Virus record (IMG/VR): IMGVR_UViG_3300025120_000305
Span: 1 to 31,220 of that record
DNA from: a virus
Reading direction: 5' to 3' (one strand)
Length of the DNA stretch: 31,220 nt
Made by a program: the position numbers and the translations under genes. Each line of letters opens with the position of its first letter. Within the stretch, counting starts at the first letter, position 1. The notes beneath the pieces were generated by a model that was not told where the DNA came from, made no database searches, and saw only the letters and a list, made by a program, of their open reading frames with translations. Shown in pieces: positions 1 through 8,322 of the stretch.

Positions 1-191
1 AAGCTAGGATTGTAAAGTTTACTGCACAATTACCCTCATCAATAGTTTTAAATTATGAATTAAATGATGTGTTTATTGTAAACGGACAAGAGTATTATAT
101 AAATAGCATAAGAACTAATTTACTAACCAACAAAAGCACACTTGAGCTTATTACAAAGCAAAGTGCTTACACACCAAGCGTATTAACATAA
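1..191 (+). CDS. Tail/baseplate-like protein, C-terminal fragment
   Basis: The window opens inside a gene. The frame starting at base 3 is open to TAA at 189-191 and gives the last 62 residues of a protein. It is beta-rich (VFIVNGQEYYINSIRTNL, then a Leu/Thr-rich end). From memory this resembles the C-terminus of the flavobacterial phage tail protein whose N-terminus is the gene cut at the right end of the window (30752 onward), so the two are probably one gene with its middle missing. It overlaps the next start codon by one base (TAATG). The structural role is inferred from position between tail genes and tape measure, not from a defined motif. Confidence 0.6.
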   Translation, partial: ARIVKFTAQLPSSIVLNYELNDVFIVNGQEYYINSIRTNLLTNKSTLELITKQSAYTPSVLT

Positions 192-331
192 TGATAGTAT
201 TAAAATTATTAAACATAGATGAGTTTTATGGATTAAGTAAAACTATAGATATAGCTAAAGGAAAGAATAAATTACCTCAATCATTAAAAGAAGGTTTTGA
301 ACAAATAAAAAGAAAAACAAAATGGCAATAA
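191..331 (+). CDS. Small conserved phage protein upstream of tape measure
   Basis: A 46-residue ORF starts at the ATG sharing its A with the upstream TAA and overlaps the tape-measure start by 10 bases. The protein is basic and hydrophilic with a Lys-rich end; it contains KTIDIAKGKNKLPQSLKEGF. This tight coupling between a tail gene and the tape measure gene is a common arrangement in phages of this kind. No enzymatic motif is visible. A tail-assembly or adaptor role is inferred from position only. Confidence 0.6.
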   Translation: MIVLKLLNIDEFYGLSKTIDIAKGKNKLPQSLKEGFEQIKRKTKWQ

Positions 332-2280
332 AAAAAGTATTTGTTGTAAGCGCAGAAACTAAAAAAGCGCAAAAAGAATTAGAAAATTTAACTGAACAAT
401 TAGAAATTCAGGATAAAGTTATTAATGATTTAAATAATGATTTATCTAGGCAACAAAAAATGCTAGAAAACACTTCTAAAGCAAACTTGTCTGCTAGAAA
501 AAAAATTAATGATGAAATTAAAAAAACTAAAACAGAATTAGCTGGAGAAAAAAGAGCAAGAGTTGATTTAAACAATCAAAGAAAGAAAGCTAATAAAGAT
601 GTTAAGGAAACAATAAAAAATCAAAAAGATTTAACTGGCGTTTTAGGTTTTGTAGATAAAGCAACTGGCGGAGCATTGTCAGGAATGCAAAATTTTGTTA
701 GCAGTATAACAAGCGCAACCAGAGGAATGAAGTTATTAAGAGTAGCTTTTATTGCAACAGGTATTGGCGCATTTGTTGTGGCTGTTACTTCTTTAGCTGC
801 TGCATTTACTCAAAGCGAAGAAGGGCAAGAAAAATTACAAAGAGGTTTAGCTGTATTAGGAGCGATTACTAAACAAATAATGGATTCATTTGCTGATCTA
901 GGAGAAGCTATAATTGATGCTGTATCTAATCCAATGGAATCTGTTAAAAGTCTTGGTAAAGGCTTATTAAAGTTTGTTACAAACCCTTTTAAGACTATTA
1001 AAGATGCAGTAATAGGAGCTAAAGATTCAGTTAAAGATTTTGTTGATGAAACTGTAAAAGAAGTTCAAGCAATTGATCAGGTTACAAAAGCAAGACAAAA
1101 AGCTCATCATATTGAAAGAGATTTATTAACTGAAAGAGCTGAAGCAAACAGAGAAATAAATAATATAAGATTAGAAGCAGAAAAAAGAGATCAATATAAT
1201 GCAACTGAAAGAGTAGCTTTGTTAAAAAAGGCTCAAGCTATTGAAGAAGAAATTACTCAAAAAGAAATTAATGCTAAAAAGCTTTTAATCCAAGCTCAAG
1301 AGCTAGAAATGGCTCAAGGTAAAAATACTATTGAGGATAAGGATAAATTAGCCAAATTGCAAGCTGAATTAATAAATCTTGATACTAAAAAATTAAGAAG
1401 CCAAAGATTATTACAAACGCAAATAACAACTGCTACTAATGAAGAAAAAGCTGAAAAGCAAAGAAAGTTAGATGAAGAAAATGCAGAGATAGAATTAGCA
1501 AATCAAAAAGAGCAAAAGCGGTTAGATGATATACAAGCTATAAGAAATGCTCATGAACAAAAGGTAAAAGAAGAAGAAGCTGTTAAAGAAGAAGAAAAAG
1601 CAATATTAGAAAAAGAAAAAGAATTATTAGCGCTTGAAGAACTTAATGCAACAGAAGAACAAAAGGCAGCAGTAATAGCTTATTGGGATGGCAAGATACA
1701 AGAAGGAAAAGATAAAGACAGAGCCGAACAAAAAAAGAAAGATGATAAAGATGCCAAACAAAAAAAGGATTTAGAAAAAGCAGTTGCAAACGCAAAATTA
1801 AATGTAGCTAAAAACACAATGTCTTTAATTGGAGAAATAGCTGGAGAAGGAAGTAAAGTCGGAAAAGCAATGGCTATTGGTCAAGCTACTATAAGTGGTT
1901 ATCAAGGTGTGCAAAATGCATATTCAACAGCTCAAGAAAGCCCAATAACTGCTGTATTTCCAGCCTACCCAATAATTCAAGCTGGTTTAGCTGGAGCATT
2001 TGCTGCTGTTAATATTTCAAAAATATCTAAAACTAAACCATCAGGATCAAGCGGCACAAGTGGTTTGCAATCTACAGCAGTATCAAGCGCAGCAGCTCCA
2101 AATGTTAGTTCAATAACAGCGCAAACCCCATCGTTTGATATATTAGGAACAAGCGGAGTAAATCAAATAGCTTCTGCATTAGGACAACAAGCTCCAGTAC
2201 AAGCATTTGTTGTAAGTCAAGATGTAACATCTGCTCAAAGCTTACAAAACAATATAATACAAGGGGCATCATTAGGATAA
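322..2280 (+). CDS. Tail tape measure protein
   Basis: This 652-residue protein has the build of a tape measure. An N-terminal coiled coil (about residues 10-100, Lys/Glu/Gln-rich) is followed by a hydrophobic helix near residues 136-163 (LRVAFIATGIGAFVVAV). A long charged helical rod spans roughly 250-500 with many EE/KK repeats. An Ala/Gly-rich hydrophobic stretch (about 515-575) and a Ser/Gln-rich end follow. Tape measures set tail length and pass into the cell during DNA ejection. By the usual rule of about 1.5 angstrom per residue, a tail near 100 nm is predicted. It is short for the class but complete. It lies directly after tail genes and, unusually, directly before the protease/capsid genes. 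Confidence 0.85.
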   Translation: MAIKKVFVVSAETKKAQKELENLTEQLEIQDKVINDLNNDLSRQQKMLENTSKANLSARKKINDEIKKTKTELAGEKRARVDLNNQRKKANKDVKETIKNQKDLTGVLGFVDKATGGALSGMQNFVSSITSATRGMKLLRVAFIATGIGAFVVAVTSLAAAFTQSEEGQEKLQRGLAVLGAITKQIMDSFADLGEAIIDAVSNPMESVKSLGKGLLKFVTNPFKTIKDAVIGAKDSVKDFVDETVKEVQAIDQVTKARQKAHHIERDLLTERAEANREINNIRLEAEKRDQYNATERVALLKKAQAIEEEITQKEINAKKLLIQAQELEMAQGKNTIEDKDKLAKLQAELINLDTKKLRSQRLLQTQITTATNEEKAEKQRKLDEENAEIELANQKEQKRLDDIQAIRNAHEQKVKEEEAVKEEEKAILEKEKELLALEELNATEEQKAAVIAYWDGKIQEGKDKDRAEQKKKDDKDAKQKKDLEKAVANAKLNVAKNTMSLIGEIAGEGSKVGKAMAIGQATISGYQGVQNAYSTAQESPITAVFPAYPIIQAGLAGAFAAVNISKISKTKPSGSSGTSGLQSTAVSSAAAPNVSSITAQTPSFDILGTSGVNQIASALGQQAPVQAFVVSQDVTSAQSLQNNIIQGASLG

Positions 2281-2302
2281 TATAACATAAATCAAAAAAA
2301 AA

Positions 2303-2316
2303 GGTTTTTAAATAAA
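2303..2316 (+). promoter_or_regulatory. Recurrent pre-start motif GGTTTTTAAATAAA, copy 1
   Basis: GGTTTTTAAATAAA lies six bases before the ATG of the protease gene and follows a run of nine A. The same 14 bases occur at 5662-5675, and shorter GGTTTTAATAAT forms occur at 3363 and 20411. Recurrence before start codons suggests a promoter or translation element, but its function is unknown. Confidence 0.4.
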
Positions 2317-2322
2317 ATAGAA

Positions 2323-3198
2323 ATGGAAATAATAGAATTAGTAATTGATGAAGAACAAGAGCTATCTGGTATAGATGCTATTAGCGTAGTAGAAAACCCA
2401 GCAATAGAAGTTGATTTTATAGCATTAAAGAATCAGGATCAAATAAGGCTTGCAGAAGTATCTAAAGAAAAAAAGATATTAATGGGAGCAGCTTTAATTC
2501 CTGACAAACCTATATATAGAAATTCTAATGGTCATGAATTTTATATTTATTTTTCAAAAGATACTGTTGCTAAAGCATCGCAGATGTTTTTAAAAAAAGG
2601 GAATCAAAGTAGAGCAACTCTAGAACATACTGAAGAAAAACTTTCAGGCATGACAGTTGTTGAATCTTGGCTAATAGAAGATGAAGTTCATGATAAATCT
2701 AGAAAGTATGGATTAAACATGCCAGTTGGAACTTGGATGGTATCAATGAAAGTAGATAATGAGGAAATCTGGAATGATTATGTTAAAGAAAACAAAGTAA
2801 AAGGCTTTTCTATTGAGGGGTATTTTGCAGACAAACTTAACAGACCTCAAGATAAACAAAAAGATCAATTAAAAAATCAAAAAGTCAATGATGAATTTAT
2901 GATCATAGATGACAGATTAGCTTATTCAACTGAAGATAAAGCAAAAGAAATTGCTAAAAATATAGGATGCGAAGGATTTCATGAACATGAGATAGATGAT
3001 CAGACTTGGTATATGCCATGCGAACAACATTCATTAGAAGCTGGAAAAAATACCAAAAGCCCATGTTGGGATGGATATGAGCAAAAAGGATGGAAGAAAG
3101 GTAAAGATGGGAAAAAAGTTCCTAAATGCGAAAAGAAAAAGTATTCAGAAGAAGAACTCTTAAAACAAATAATAGATGTCATACAAGAACAGGAATAA
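2323..3198 (+). CDS. XkdF-like putative prohead serine protease / capsid maturation protein
   Basis: The 291-residue protein carries an XkdF-like region at about 55-170: LIPDKPIYR, a His in a TLEHTEEK context (H102), a GTWMVSMKV strand, and Ser163 in KGFSIEGYF. His and Ser are candidate catalytic residues, as in phage prohead proteases. After a linker come two Cys/His-rich modules: GCEGFHEHEIDDQTWYMPCEQH (given as residues 215-236) and a CWDGYEQKGWK...VPKC module at 248-269. From memory, both recur in marine phage head proteins and could bind metal. It sits just before the scaffold and capsid genes, where a protease belongs. The assignment is good for the family but catalysis is inferred. Confidence 0.7.
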   Translation: MEIIELVIDEEQELSGIDAISVVENPAIEVDFIALKNQDQIRLAEVSKEKKILMGAALIPDKPIYRNSNGHEFYIYFSKDTVAKASQMFLKKGNQSRATLEHTEEKLSGMTVVESWLIEDEVHDKSRKYGLNMPVGTWMVSMKVDNEEIWNDYVKENKVKGFSIEGYFADKLNRPQDKQKDQLKNQKVNDEFMIIDDRLAYSTEDKAKEIAKNIGCEGFHEHEIDDQTWYMPCEQHSLEAGKNTKSPCWDGYEQKGWKKGKDGKKVPKCEKKKYSEEELLKQIIDVIQEQE

Positions 3199-3337
3199 TA
3201 TACCAACATCAAGTAGAACAAGCCCAACAGGTGGAAAAAGAGGTTGTTTATGTAAAGACAATACTTATAATTCTAAATGTTGCAATGGAGATCTACAAAA
3301 TCAAGGGATAGGCAATACAACAGGACAAAATAGTTGA
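3176..3337 (+). CDS. Small Cys-rich phage protein (CxC...CC)
   Basis: This 53-residue ORF starts at ATG 3176, inside the end of the protease gene (23-base overlap), and ends at TGA 3335-3337. A Ser/Thr/Pro-rich N-terminus is followed by RGCLCKDNTYNSKCCNGDL and then QGIG. Two cysteine pairs in a GCLC...CC pattern look like a tiny structured knuckle. From memory, GCLCxDGTYSxxCCDG-type small proteins recur at this place in Bacteroidetes phages, so this frame is preferred over the competing frame at 3126-3311. Function is unknown; a virion or metal-binding role is a guess. Confidence 0.65.
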   Translation: MSYKNRNNIPTSSRTSPTGGKRGCLCKDNTYNSKCCNGDLQNQGIGNTTGQNS

Positions 3338-3362
3338 ATTTACAACAGTTTAAATAAAAAAA

Positions 3363-3373
3363 GGTTTTAATAA
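3363..3373 (+). promoter_or_regulatory. Recurrent pre-start motif GGTTTTAATAA, copy 2
   Basis: GGTTTTAATAA follows a seven-A run and lies 16 bases before the scaffold start codon. It is a one-T-shorter form of the element at 2303-2316. It is the clearest candidate control site in the 52-base gap before the scaffold and capsid genes. Confidence 0.35.
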
Positions 3374-3389
3374 TATAAATTAATTTAAT

Positions 3390-3998
3390 ATGAAAGCAGA
3401 GAGTACTCTAAACAAAGTAAAAGTTCTTTTAGGAATGGAAATAAAACTAGAAGAAATGAAACTTGAAAACGGAACACGTTTTGAAGCTGATAAATTTGAA
3501 AAAGGAAGTGAAGTTTTTATCGTATCTGATGATGATCAAAGAATTCCAGTGCCAGTTGGAGAATATTTAACTGATGAAGGAAAATATCTTTATGTAGTAG
3601 AAGAAGGAATTATTGATGAAGTAAAAGAAGAAAAAGAAGAAGAAGAAATGGAAGTTGAAGATAAAGAAATTGATGAAGTAGAAGCAAAAGATGATGGTAA
3701 AGAAGCAGATGTTGAAGATTGGGCTGGTATGGAAAAACGTATCAAAAACCTAGAAGATGCAATTTCTGATTTGAAGTCTAAAATGGGAGAAGATAAAGAA
3801 TACATGGAAGAAGATTCAAAAGAAGATTCTAAAGAAGAATTATCTGCTGAAGTTAAAGAAGTTGAATTATCTGAAGAAGTTAAACCTTTCAAACATAATC
3901 CTGAAGCAAAAAATAAAGTAGAAATGAATCTTTATGCTCAAAACAAACCAATGAGCACTCAAGACAGAGTATTTAAAAAATTATTCAATAACAATTAA
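3390..3998 (+). CDS. Scaffold-like acidic capsid assembly protein
   Basis: The 202-residue protein lies directly upstream of the major capsid gene. Residues about 1-75 look folded (KLENGTRFEADKF, then PVPVGEYLTDEGKYLYVVEEG). The middle (about 75-165) is almost only Glu, Lys, Asp and Val, with a predicted coiled coil around MEKRIKNLEDAISDLKSKM. The end is short and basic (DRVFKKLF). Acidic helical proteins with a basic tail next to the capsid gene are typical scaffolds; the basic tail would bind the capsid inner face. It could also be a minor head protein. The acidic stretch causes a spurious Ser-rich open frame on the other strand. Confidence 0.6.
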   Translation: MKAESTLNKVKVLLGMEIKLEEMKLENGTRFEADKFEKGSEVFIVSDDDQRIPVPVGEYLTDEGKYLYVVEEGIIDEVKEEKEEEEMEVEDKEIDEVEAKDDGKEADVEDWAGMEKRIKNLEDAISDLKSKMGEDKEYMEEDSKEDSKEELSAEVKEVELSEEVKPFKHNPEAKNKVEMNLYAQNKPMSTQDRVFKKLFNNN

Positions 3999-4019
3999 AA
4001 TAAATAAAAACCAAAAATT

Positions 4020-4979
4020 ATGTCAAATAAAATTGATCTAGCAACAACAGTAAATATCACTAGCACATACGCGGGAGAATTTGCTGGCAAGTACATCTCG
4101 GCTGCACTTTTAAGTGCAAGTACAATCGAAGATGGTGGTGTTGAAGTAATGCCAAACGTAAAATTTAAATCAGTAATTCAAAGAATTGAAACTGGAAGTT
4201 TAATCGCAGATGGAACTTGTGATTTTGCTGCTTCTTCAAATGTGAATTTAACTGAAGTAGTTATTCAACCAGAAGAATTCCAAGTAAACTTACAATTATG
4301 TAAGTCTGATTTTATCAACACATGGGAATCTATACAGATGGGCTACTCTGCCTTTAATCCAAATGGATTACCTACATCATTCGCTGATTATTTAGTAGGA
4401 CATGTAGCATCTAAAGTTGCTGCTGCAAACGAAACTAATATCTGGACTGGAAATTTAGGTGGAGCGCAAGCTGGAGAATACAATGGATTGGAAACTCTTG
4501 CTGCTGCTGATGGAACGGTATTAGATGTATCTTTGCCAATTGCTTTAACTGCTGCTAACATCATTGATGAAATGCAAAGAGTTGTGGATTTAATTCCAAA
4601 TTCACTTTTCGGAAAAGAAGATTTAAAATTATACGTATCTAATAAAGCTGCAAAACTTTACATCAGAGCTTTAGGTGGATTTACTGCTACTATTGGAGCT
4701 GCTGGTTCTGATAGCAAAGGAACACAATGGTATAACAACGGAAGTTTATCTTTCGGAGGTATTCCAATCTTTGTAGCTAGAGGAATGTCAGATAATACAA
4801 TGATGGCTGCTCAATCTAGTAACCTTTTCTTTGCGACTGGTCTTTTAAACGACTATAACGAAGTAAGAGTAATTGACATGACTCCACTAGATGGAAGTCA
4901 AAATGTGAGACTTGTCATGAGGTTTACGGCTGCCGCAGCCATAGGAGTAGGAGCTGATGTAGTTTACTACGCAGGATAA
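4020..4979 (+). CDS. Major capsid protein (HK97-fold type)
   Basis: At 319 residues it has the length and position (protease-scaffold-capsid) expected of an HK97-fold shell protein. The composition is Ala/Gly/Ser-rich with no long charged runs. The central part (about 125-215) has a helix-rich 'spine' pattern, including IIDEMQRVVDLIPNSL, and a conserved-looking LKLYVSNKAAKLYIRAL. The end (RLVMRFTAAAAIGVGADVVY) resembles the final strand common in this family. Codons here are less A-biased than in neighbours, with more C-ending codons, which fits a highly expressed gene. A hairpin terminator follows it. No catalytic role. Confidence 0.85.
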   Translation: MSNKIDLATTVNITSTYAGEFAGKYISAALLSASTIEDGGVEVMPNVKFKSVIQRIETGSLIADGTCDFAASSNVNLTEVVIQPEEFQVNLQLCKSDFINTWESIQMGYSAFNPNGLPTSFADYLVGHVASKVAAANETNIWTGNLGGAQAGEYNGLETLAAADGTVLDVSLPIALTAANIIDEMQRVVDLIPNSLFGKEDLKLYVSNKAAKLYIRALGGFTATIGAAGSDSKGTQWYNNGSLSFGGIPIFVARGMSDNTMMAAQSSNLFFATGLLNDYNEVRVIDMTPLDGSQNVRLVMRFTAAAAIGVGADVVYYAG

Positions 4980-4991
4980 TTAAAACTTAAT

Positions 4992-5015
4992 AAGGGGAGC
5001 GTAAAAGCTCCCTTT
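4992..5015 (+). terminator. Hairpin terminator after major capsid gene
   Basis: AAGGGGAGC (4992-5000) pairs with GCTCCCTTT (5007-5015), a nine-pair stem with one G-U pair and a six-base GTAAAA loop. Only a weak T-tract follows, so it may act as a partial terminator or stabilise the 3' end of capsid mRNA. Confidence 0.65.
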
Positions 5016-5044
5016 ATATTATTAACTTATAAATATATAAACTT

Positions 5045-5578
5045 ATGGCATGTGACGTTAATTTAGGGCGTTTAGAACCATGTAAAGATTCAGTAGGTGG
5101 TATTATAGCTATTTACATAAATGGAGCATATTCAAGTGGATTATTAGATTCAGCAACTTTTGATGCAACTAATGAGATTACAGCTTTTGCTTCTGCATTA
5201 ACTTTTTACAAATTCGATCTTAAAGGAGCGAATGGTTTTGAGCAAACTAACGAAAATTCTAGAGAAAACGGAACGAGTTTCTTTACACAAACAGGAACAG
5301 TTGTTCTTAAAAAACAAGATAAAACTACTACTGCACAAATGAAATTGCTTTCTTATGGAAGACCGCAAATCATTTTTCAAGATTACAACGGAAATTATTT
5401 TTTAGCAGGGATTGAAAATGGTTGCGAAGTACAGGTAAATACTGCTACTGGGCAAGCAATGGGCGATCTTAATGGGTATAATTTAACTATTACTGGAACA
5501 GAGAAATCGCCAGCTAATTTTATTGATCCAACTATCATAGGAGATACTACTAATACAGTTGTAGTTGTAGGAACTTAA
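5045..5578 (+). CDS. Probable tail tube / major tail protein
   Basis: The 177-residue protein starts MACDVNLGRLEPCKD and is beta-rich throughout. Notable segments are TFYKFDLKGANGFEQT, a SRENGTSFFTQTGTVVLKKQDK region, LLSYGRPQIIFQDYNGNYF and LNGYNLTITGTE. This alternating strand pattern without catalytic residues, the size, and the isolated gene between two hairpin terminators suggest a highly made structural protein. From memory the family is very common in flavobacterial phages and is usually unnamed. Tail tube is the best guess; a head decoration protein is the main alternative. The start at 5045 is the only sensible ATG. Confidence 0.5.
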   Translation: MACDVNLGRLEPCKDSVGGIIAIYINGAYSSGLLDSATFDATNEITAFASALTFYKFDLKGANGFEQTNENSRENGTSFFTQTGTVVLKKQDKTTTAQMKLLSYGRPQIIFQDYNGNYFLAGIENGCEVQVNTATGQAMGDLNGYNLTITGTEKSPANFIDPTIIGDTTNTVVVVGT

Positions 5579-5602
5579 TTAGTTTTTTTACATTGAAGAA
5601 TT

Positions 5603-5634
5603 AAGGAGAGCAATTTTTGTTCTCCTTTTTTTTT
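5603..5634 (+). terminator. Intrinsic terminator after tail-tube-like gene
   Basis: AAGGAGA (5603-5609) pairs with TCTCCTT (5621-5627), extendable inward by GCAA/TTGT (one G-U pair) to an 11-pair stem with a three-base loop. A run of nine T (5626-5634) follows. This is a textbook factor-independent terminator. Confidence 0.85.
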
Positions 5635-5661
5635 GATTATAAAACAAAAAAGCAATAAATC

Positions 5662-5675
5662 GGTTTTTAAATAAA
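5662..5675 (+). promoter_or_regulatory. Recurrent pre-start motif GGTTTTTAAATAAA, copy 3
   Basis: This is identical over 14 bases to the element at 2303-2316 and lies ten bases before the ATG at 5686. It comes after a strong terminator, so transcription of the following portal-containing operon has to restart nearby. That makes this copy the best candidate for a promoter part. Confidence 0.45.
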
Positions 5676-5685
5676 GAAAAGTATA

Positions 5686-6018
5686 ATGATAATTTTAAAG
5701 ACTGATGCTACTGCTCAAACATTTAAGTTTATTCCTAGAGAATATGCAGCAACTAGCCTTATTTTGACAGATGAAGATCAAAATACTTCGGTTACTTATA
5801 ATCCTACTTTTACTAAAACAAAATATTATTTACAAACATCTGTTACGTTTAGTCCAATTTTAAAAGAAGGAACTTTTTATACATTAGAGGTTTTGAATGG
5901 ATCTAGTATTATATATAGAGATATAATCTTCTGTACTGATCAAGCATTAAGCACATATTCAATTAATGATGGTCAATTTACAGAACACGAAACAACAAAT
6001 GAATACATATTATTATGA
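5686..6018 (+). CDS. Hypothetical beta-rich structural protein
   Basis: The 110-residue protein precedes the portal gene and overlaps it by four bases (ATGA). It has strands such as TFKFIPREY, YYLQTSVTFSPIL and FYTLEVLNGSSIIYRDIIF, then CTDQALSTYSIN. From memory, a short protein with this FYTLEV...IIFCTDQ pattern is frequent beside portal genes of flavobacterial phages. No enzymatic motif is seen. A virion or assembly role is inferred from position. It is the first gene of the operon that begins after the terminator at 5603-5634. Confidence 0.6.
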   Translation: MIILKTDATAQTFKFIPREYAATSLILTDEDQNTSVTYNPTFTKTKYYLQTSVTFSPILKEGTFYTLEVLNGSSIIYRDIIFCTDQALSTYSINDGQFTEHETTNEYILL

Positions 6019-7802
6019 TAGATAAAAATATATTTATAGCTAATTTAAGCGCATATACTTCTCCAGTTATAACAGAAGTTAAACACAAGGATTGGGTGCA
6101 ATATGGCATAGATAATGACTATTTTAATTACTTAATAGATCTCTATATAAACTCTACTTCTAATAATGCTATTATAAATGGCGTTACAAATATGATTTAT
6201 GGTAGAGGAATAGCAGCTTTAGATGCATCTAGGCGACCTGAACAATATGCTCAAATGATTACTTTGTTTAAAAAGAAAGATTTGAGAAGATTTGCTAAAG
6301 ATTTCAAGATATTGGGAATGGCTTGTTTCCAAGTTGTTTATGAAAAAGGAAAAGTAAGTCAGGTGCATCATTTTCCAATGGAAACATTAAGAGCAGAAAA
6401 ATGCAATGATGAAGGAGAAATAGAAGCTTGGTATTATTCAAATGATTGGGCTAATATAAAACCAACAGAAAAGCCTGAAAGAATACCAGCATTTGGTCAT
6501 GGAAATAAAAAAGGCGTAGAACTTTATGTTCTTTCTCCTTATACTCCAGGGCATTACTATTACAACTGCCCTGATTATGCTGGAGCATTACCTTATGCTA
6601 AACTAGAAAACGAAATTGGAGATTATTTAATTAATGACTGTATAAATGGTTTTAGCGGAACGAAAGTAGTAAACTTTAACAACGGAGTTCCAGATCCTGA
6701 AAAGATGATGCAAGTTAAATCTGATGTTCTAAACAAACTAACTGGAGCTAGAGGAGAAAAAGTAATTGTAGCATTTAATCAAAACCAAGAATCAAAAACA
6801 ACTGTTGATGATATTCCTTTAAATGATGCTCCTAGCCATTATGAGTACCTTTCTAACGAGTGTTTTAGAAAATTGATAGTTGGGCATAGGGTAACCTCTC
6901 CAATGCTGTTAGGCGTAAGGGATGGCAATGATGGTTTAGGAAATAATGCAGATGAAATAGAAACTGCAACTTTATTATTTGATAATGTAGTAATAAAATG
7001 TTATCAAGATGAAATAATTGATTGCATGGATGAAATACTAGCGATTAATGATATTTCTTTAGAATTATATTTTAAAACTTTAAAACCTTTATCATTTAAT
7101 GATTTAGATCAATTAGAAGGAGTTGATGAAGATGTAGTTGAAGAAGAAACAGGAGTTGAATTAGCTAAACAACCAGAGCTTACGCAAGAACAAGGAGAGA
7201 TTTTATTAGAACATCTCAAAGGCGAAGTAATGAGCGAAGAATGGGAAGAAGTTGATTCTAGAGAATATTGCGAAGAAAATGTATCTAATGAAGAATGGGC
7301 TTCTGCTTCAATAGTAGAAAAGAAATCAATGTTCACTAAACTTAAAGATGAAATATTTGCTGATCCTAATGGGTTTTCTTATTTAGATTCTAAAAATTAT
7401 AAAATTAGATATAAGTATTTTAAGAAATCTCAAAAACCTAACATAATAGGAAACAAGTCTAGAACTTTCTGCGATAACATGATGAAGCTATCAGATAAAA
7501 ACATAGTATATAGATTAGAAGATATTGATAGAGCTAGTAGAGATGGAGTAAACAAACAATTAGGGCATGATGGCAAGCCTTACGATCTTTTTAAATTTAA
7601 GGGCGGAGTTTACTGTCGCCATGCTTGGAAACAAGTCTTATATCGTTTGAGAACAAATACAGAGCCTAGCAAAGAGTTAAAAGATTATATAAAAACAGGA
7701 ACAATACCTAAAACATATCAGAAGAACCCTTGGGGAACTAGAGAGAGCCAAATAGCTCCGATAGATATGCCAAATGAAGGACATTATCCAGGCGTAAAAT
7801 AA
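6015..7802 (+). CDS. Portal protein with C-terminal Cys/His extension
   Basis: At 595 residues this is the best portal candidate. Residues 1-400 have a portal-like pattern: VQYGIDNDYFNYLIDLYINS near the start, NAIINGVTNMIYGRG, a basic KKKDLRRFAKDFKILG stretch, and a late GHRVTSPMLLGVRDG segment. That segment comes before a helical part resembling the portal stem and crown. Portals form the dodecameric DNA gate. About 40 Glu-rich residues follow. A further domain at roughly 440-595 contains RTFCDNMM, YRLEDIDRASRDGVN and GGVYCRHAWKQVLYRL. That part is not needed in a minimal portal and resembles head-associated domains in related phages. It may replace a separate minor head protein. Confidence 0.7.
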   Translation: MIDKNIFIANLSAYTSPVITEVKHKDWVQYGIDNDYFNYLIDLYINSTSNNAIINGVTNMIYGRGIAALDASRRPEQYAQMITLFKKKDLRRFAKDFKILGMACFQVVYEKGKVSQVHHFPMETLRAEKCNDEGEIEAWYYSNDWANIKPTEKPERIPAFGHGNKKGVELYVLSPYTPGHYYYNCPDYAGALPYAKLENEIGDYLINDCINGFSGTKVVNFNNGVPDPEKMMQVKSDVLNKLTGARGEKVIVAFNQNQESKTTVDDIPLNDAPSHYEYLSNECFRKLIVGHRVTSPMLLGVRDGNDGLGNNADEIETATLLFDNVVIKCYQDEIIDCMDEILAINDISLELYFKTLKPLSFNDLDQLEGVDEDVVEEETGVELAKQPELTQEQGEILLEHLKGEVMSEEWEEVDSREYCEENVSNEEWASASIVEKKSMFTKLKDEIFADPNGFSYLDSKNYKIRYKYFKKSQKPNIIGNKSRTFCDNMMKLSDKNIVYRLEDIDRASRDGVNKQLGHDGKPYDLFKFKGGVYCRHAWKQVLYRLRTNTEPSKELKDYIKTGTIPKTYQKNPWGTRESQIAPIDMPNEGHYPGVK

Positions 7803-7809
7803 GAAAAGA

Positions 7810-8322
7810 ATGGCAACAGCATTATTTGTAACAACTAAAGATCTTAAAAGATACTCTGTTCTTTCAGGAAATATTGACCCTGACAAATTTGTTTACATGA
7901 TAGAAATATCAATGGACACAGAGGTGCAGATCTATTTAGGAACTAAACTTTACGAAAAACTACAAGCGTTAATAATATCAGGAATTAATGATCCAGCAAA
8001 TGCAGCTTATAAAACGCTTTTAGAAACCTATGTTAAGCCAATGACTATTTATTGGGCTTTAGTTTATTACATGCCTTTTGCTGCTTATACAGTAGCTAAT
8101 GGAGGAGTATATAAACACGTAAGCGAATCTAGTGAAAGCGTAAGCAAAGAAGAAGTTGATTATTTGACAAATAAATATAGAGATATAGCTCAATTTTATA
8201 CTAATAATTTTACAAATTTTATGGTATATAATCAAGACACATATCCAGAGTATAATGCAAACACAGAGGATGATTTTTATCCTGATCAAAGTGGAGCTGA
8301 TTTTGGCGGTTGGGCTTTATGA
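7810..8322 (+). CDS. Head-tail connector / head completion-like protein
   Basis: The 170-residue mostly helical protein directly follows the portal gene, the usual place of the connector that plugs onto the portal ring. It begins TTKDLKRYSVLSGNIDPDKF, with helices MDTEVQIYLGTKLYEKLQAL and KPMTIYWALVYYMPFA. The pattern resembles the Bacteroidetes phage connector family (DUF6712-like), recalled from memory. The C-terminus is acidic and aromatic. There is no catalytic motif. Confidence 0.55.
   Translation: MATALFVTTKDLKRYSVLSGNIDPDKFVYMIEISMDTEVQIYLGTKLYEKLQALIISGINDPANAAYKTLLETYVKPMTIYWALVYYMPFAAYTVANGGVYKHVSESSESVSKEEVDYLTNKYRDIAQFYTNNFTNFMVYNQDTYPEYNANTEDDFYPDQSGADFGGWAL

Noticed and set aside
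3126-3311. Forward 61-residue frame across the protease end
   Set aside because: Low-quality sequence; the frame at 3176-3337 has a Cys-rich pattern known from related phages and a better position.
3590-3892. Reverse-strand 100-residue Ser-rich open frame
   Set aside because: It is the complement of the Glu-rich scaffold gene (GAA/GAT repeats read as TTC/ATC); low complexity and no neighbours on that strand. Other reverse-strand frames are similar shadows.
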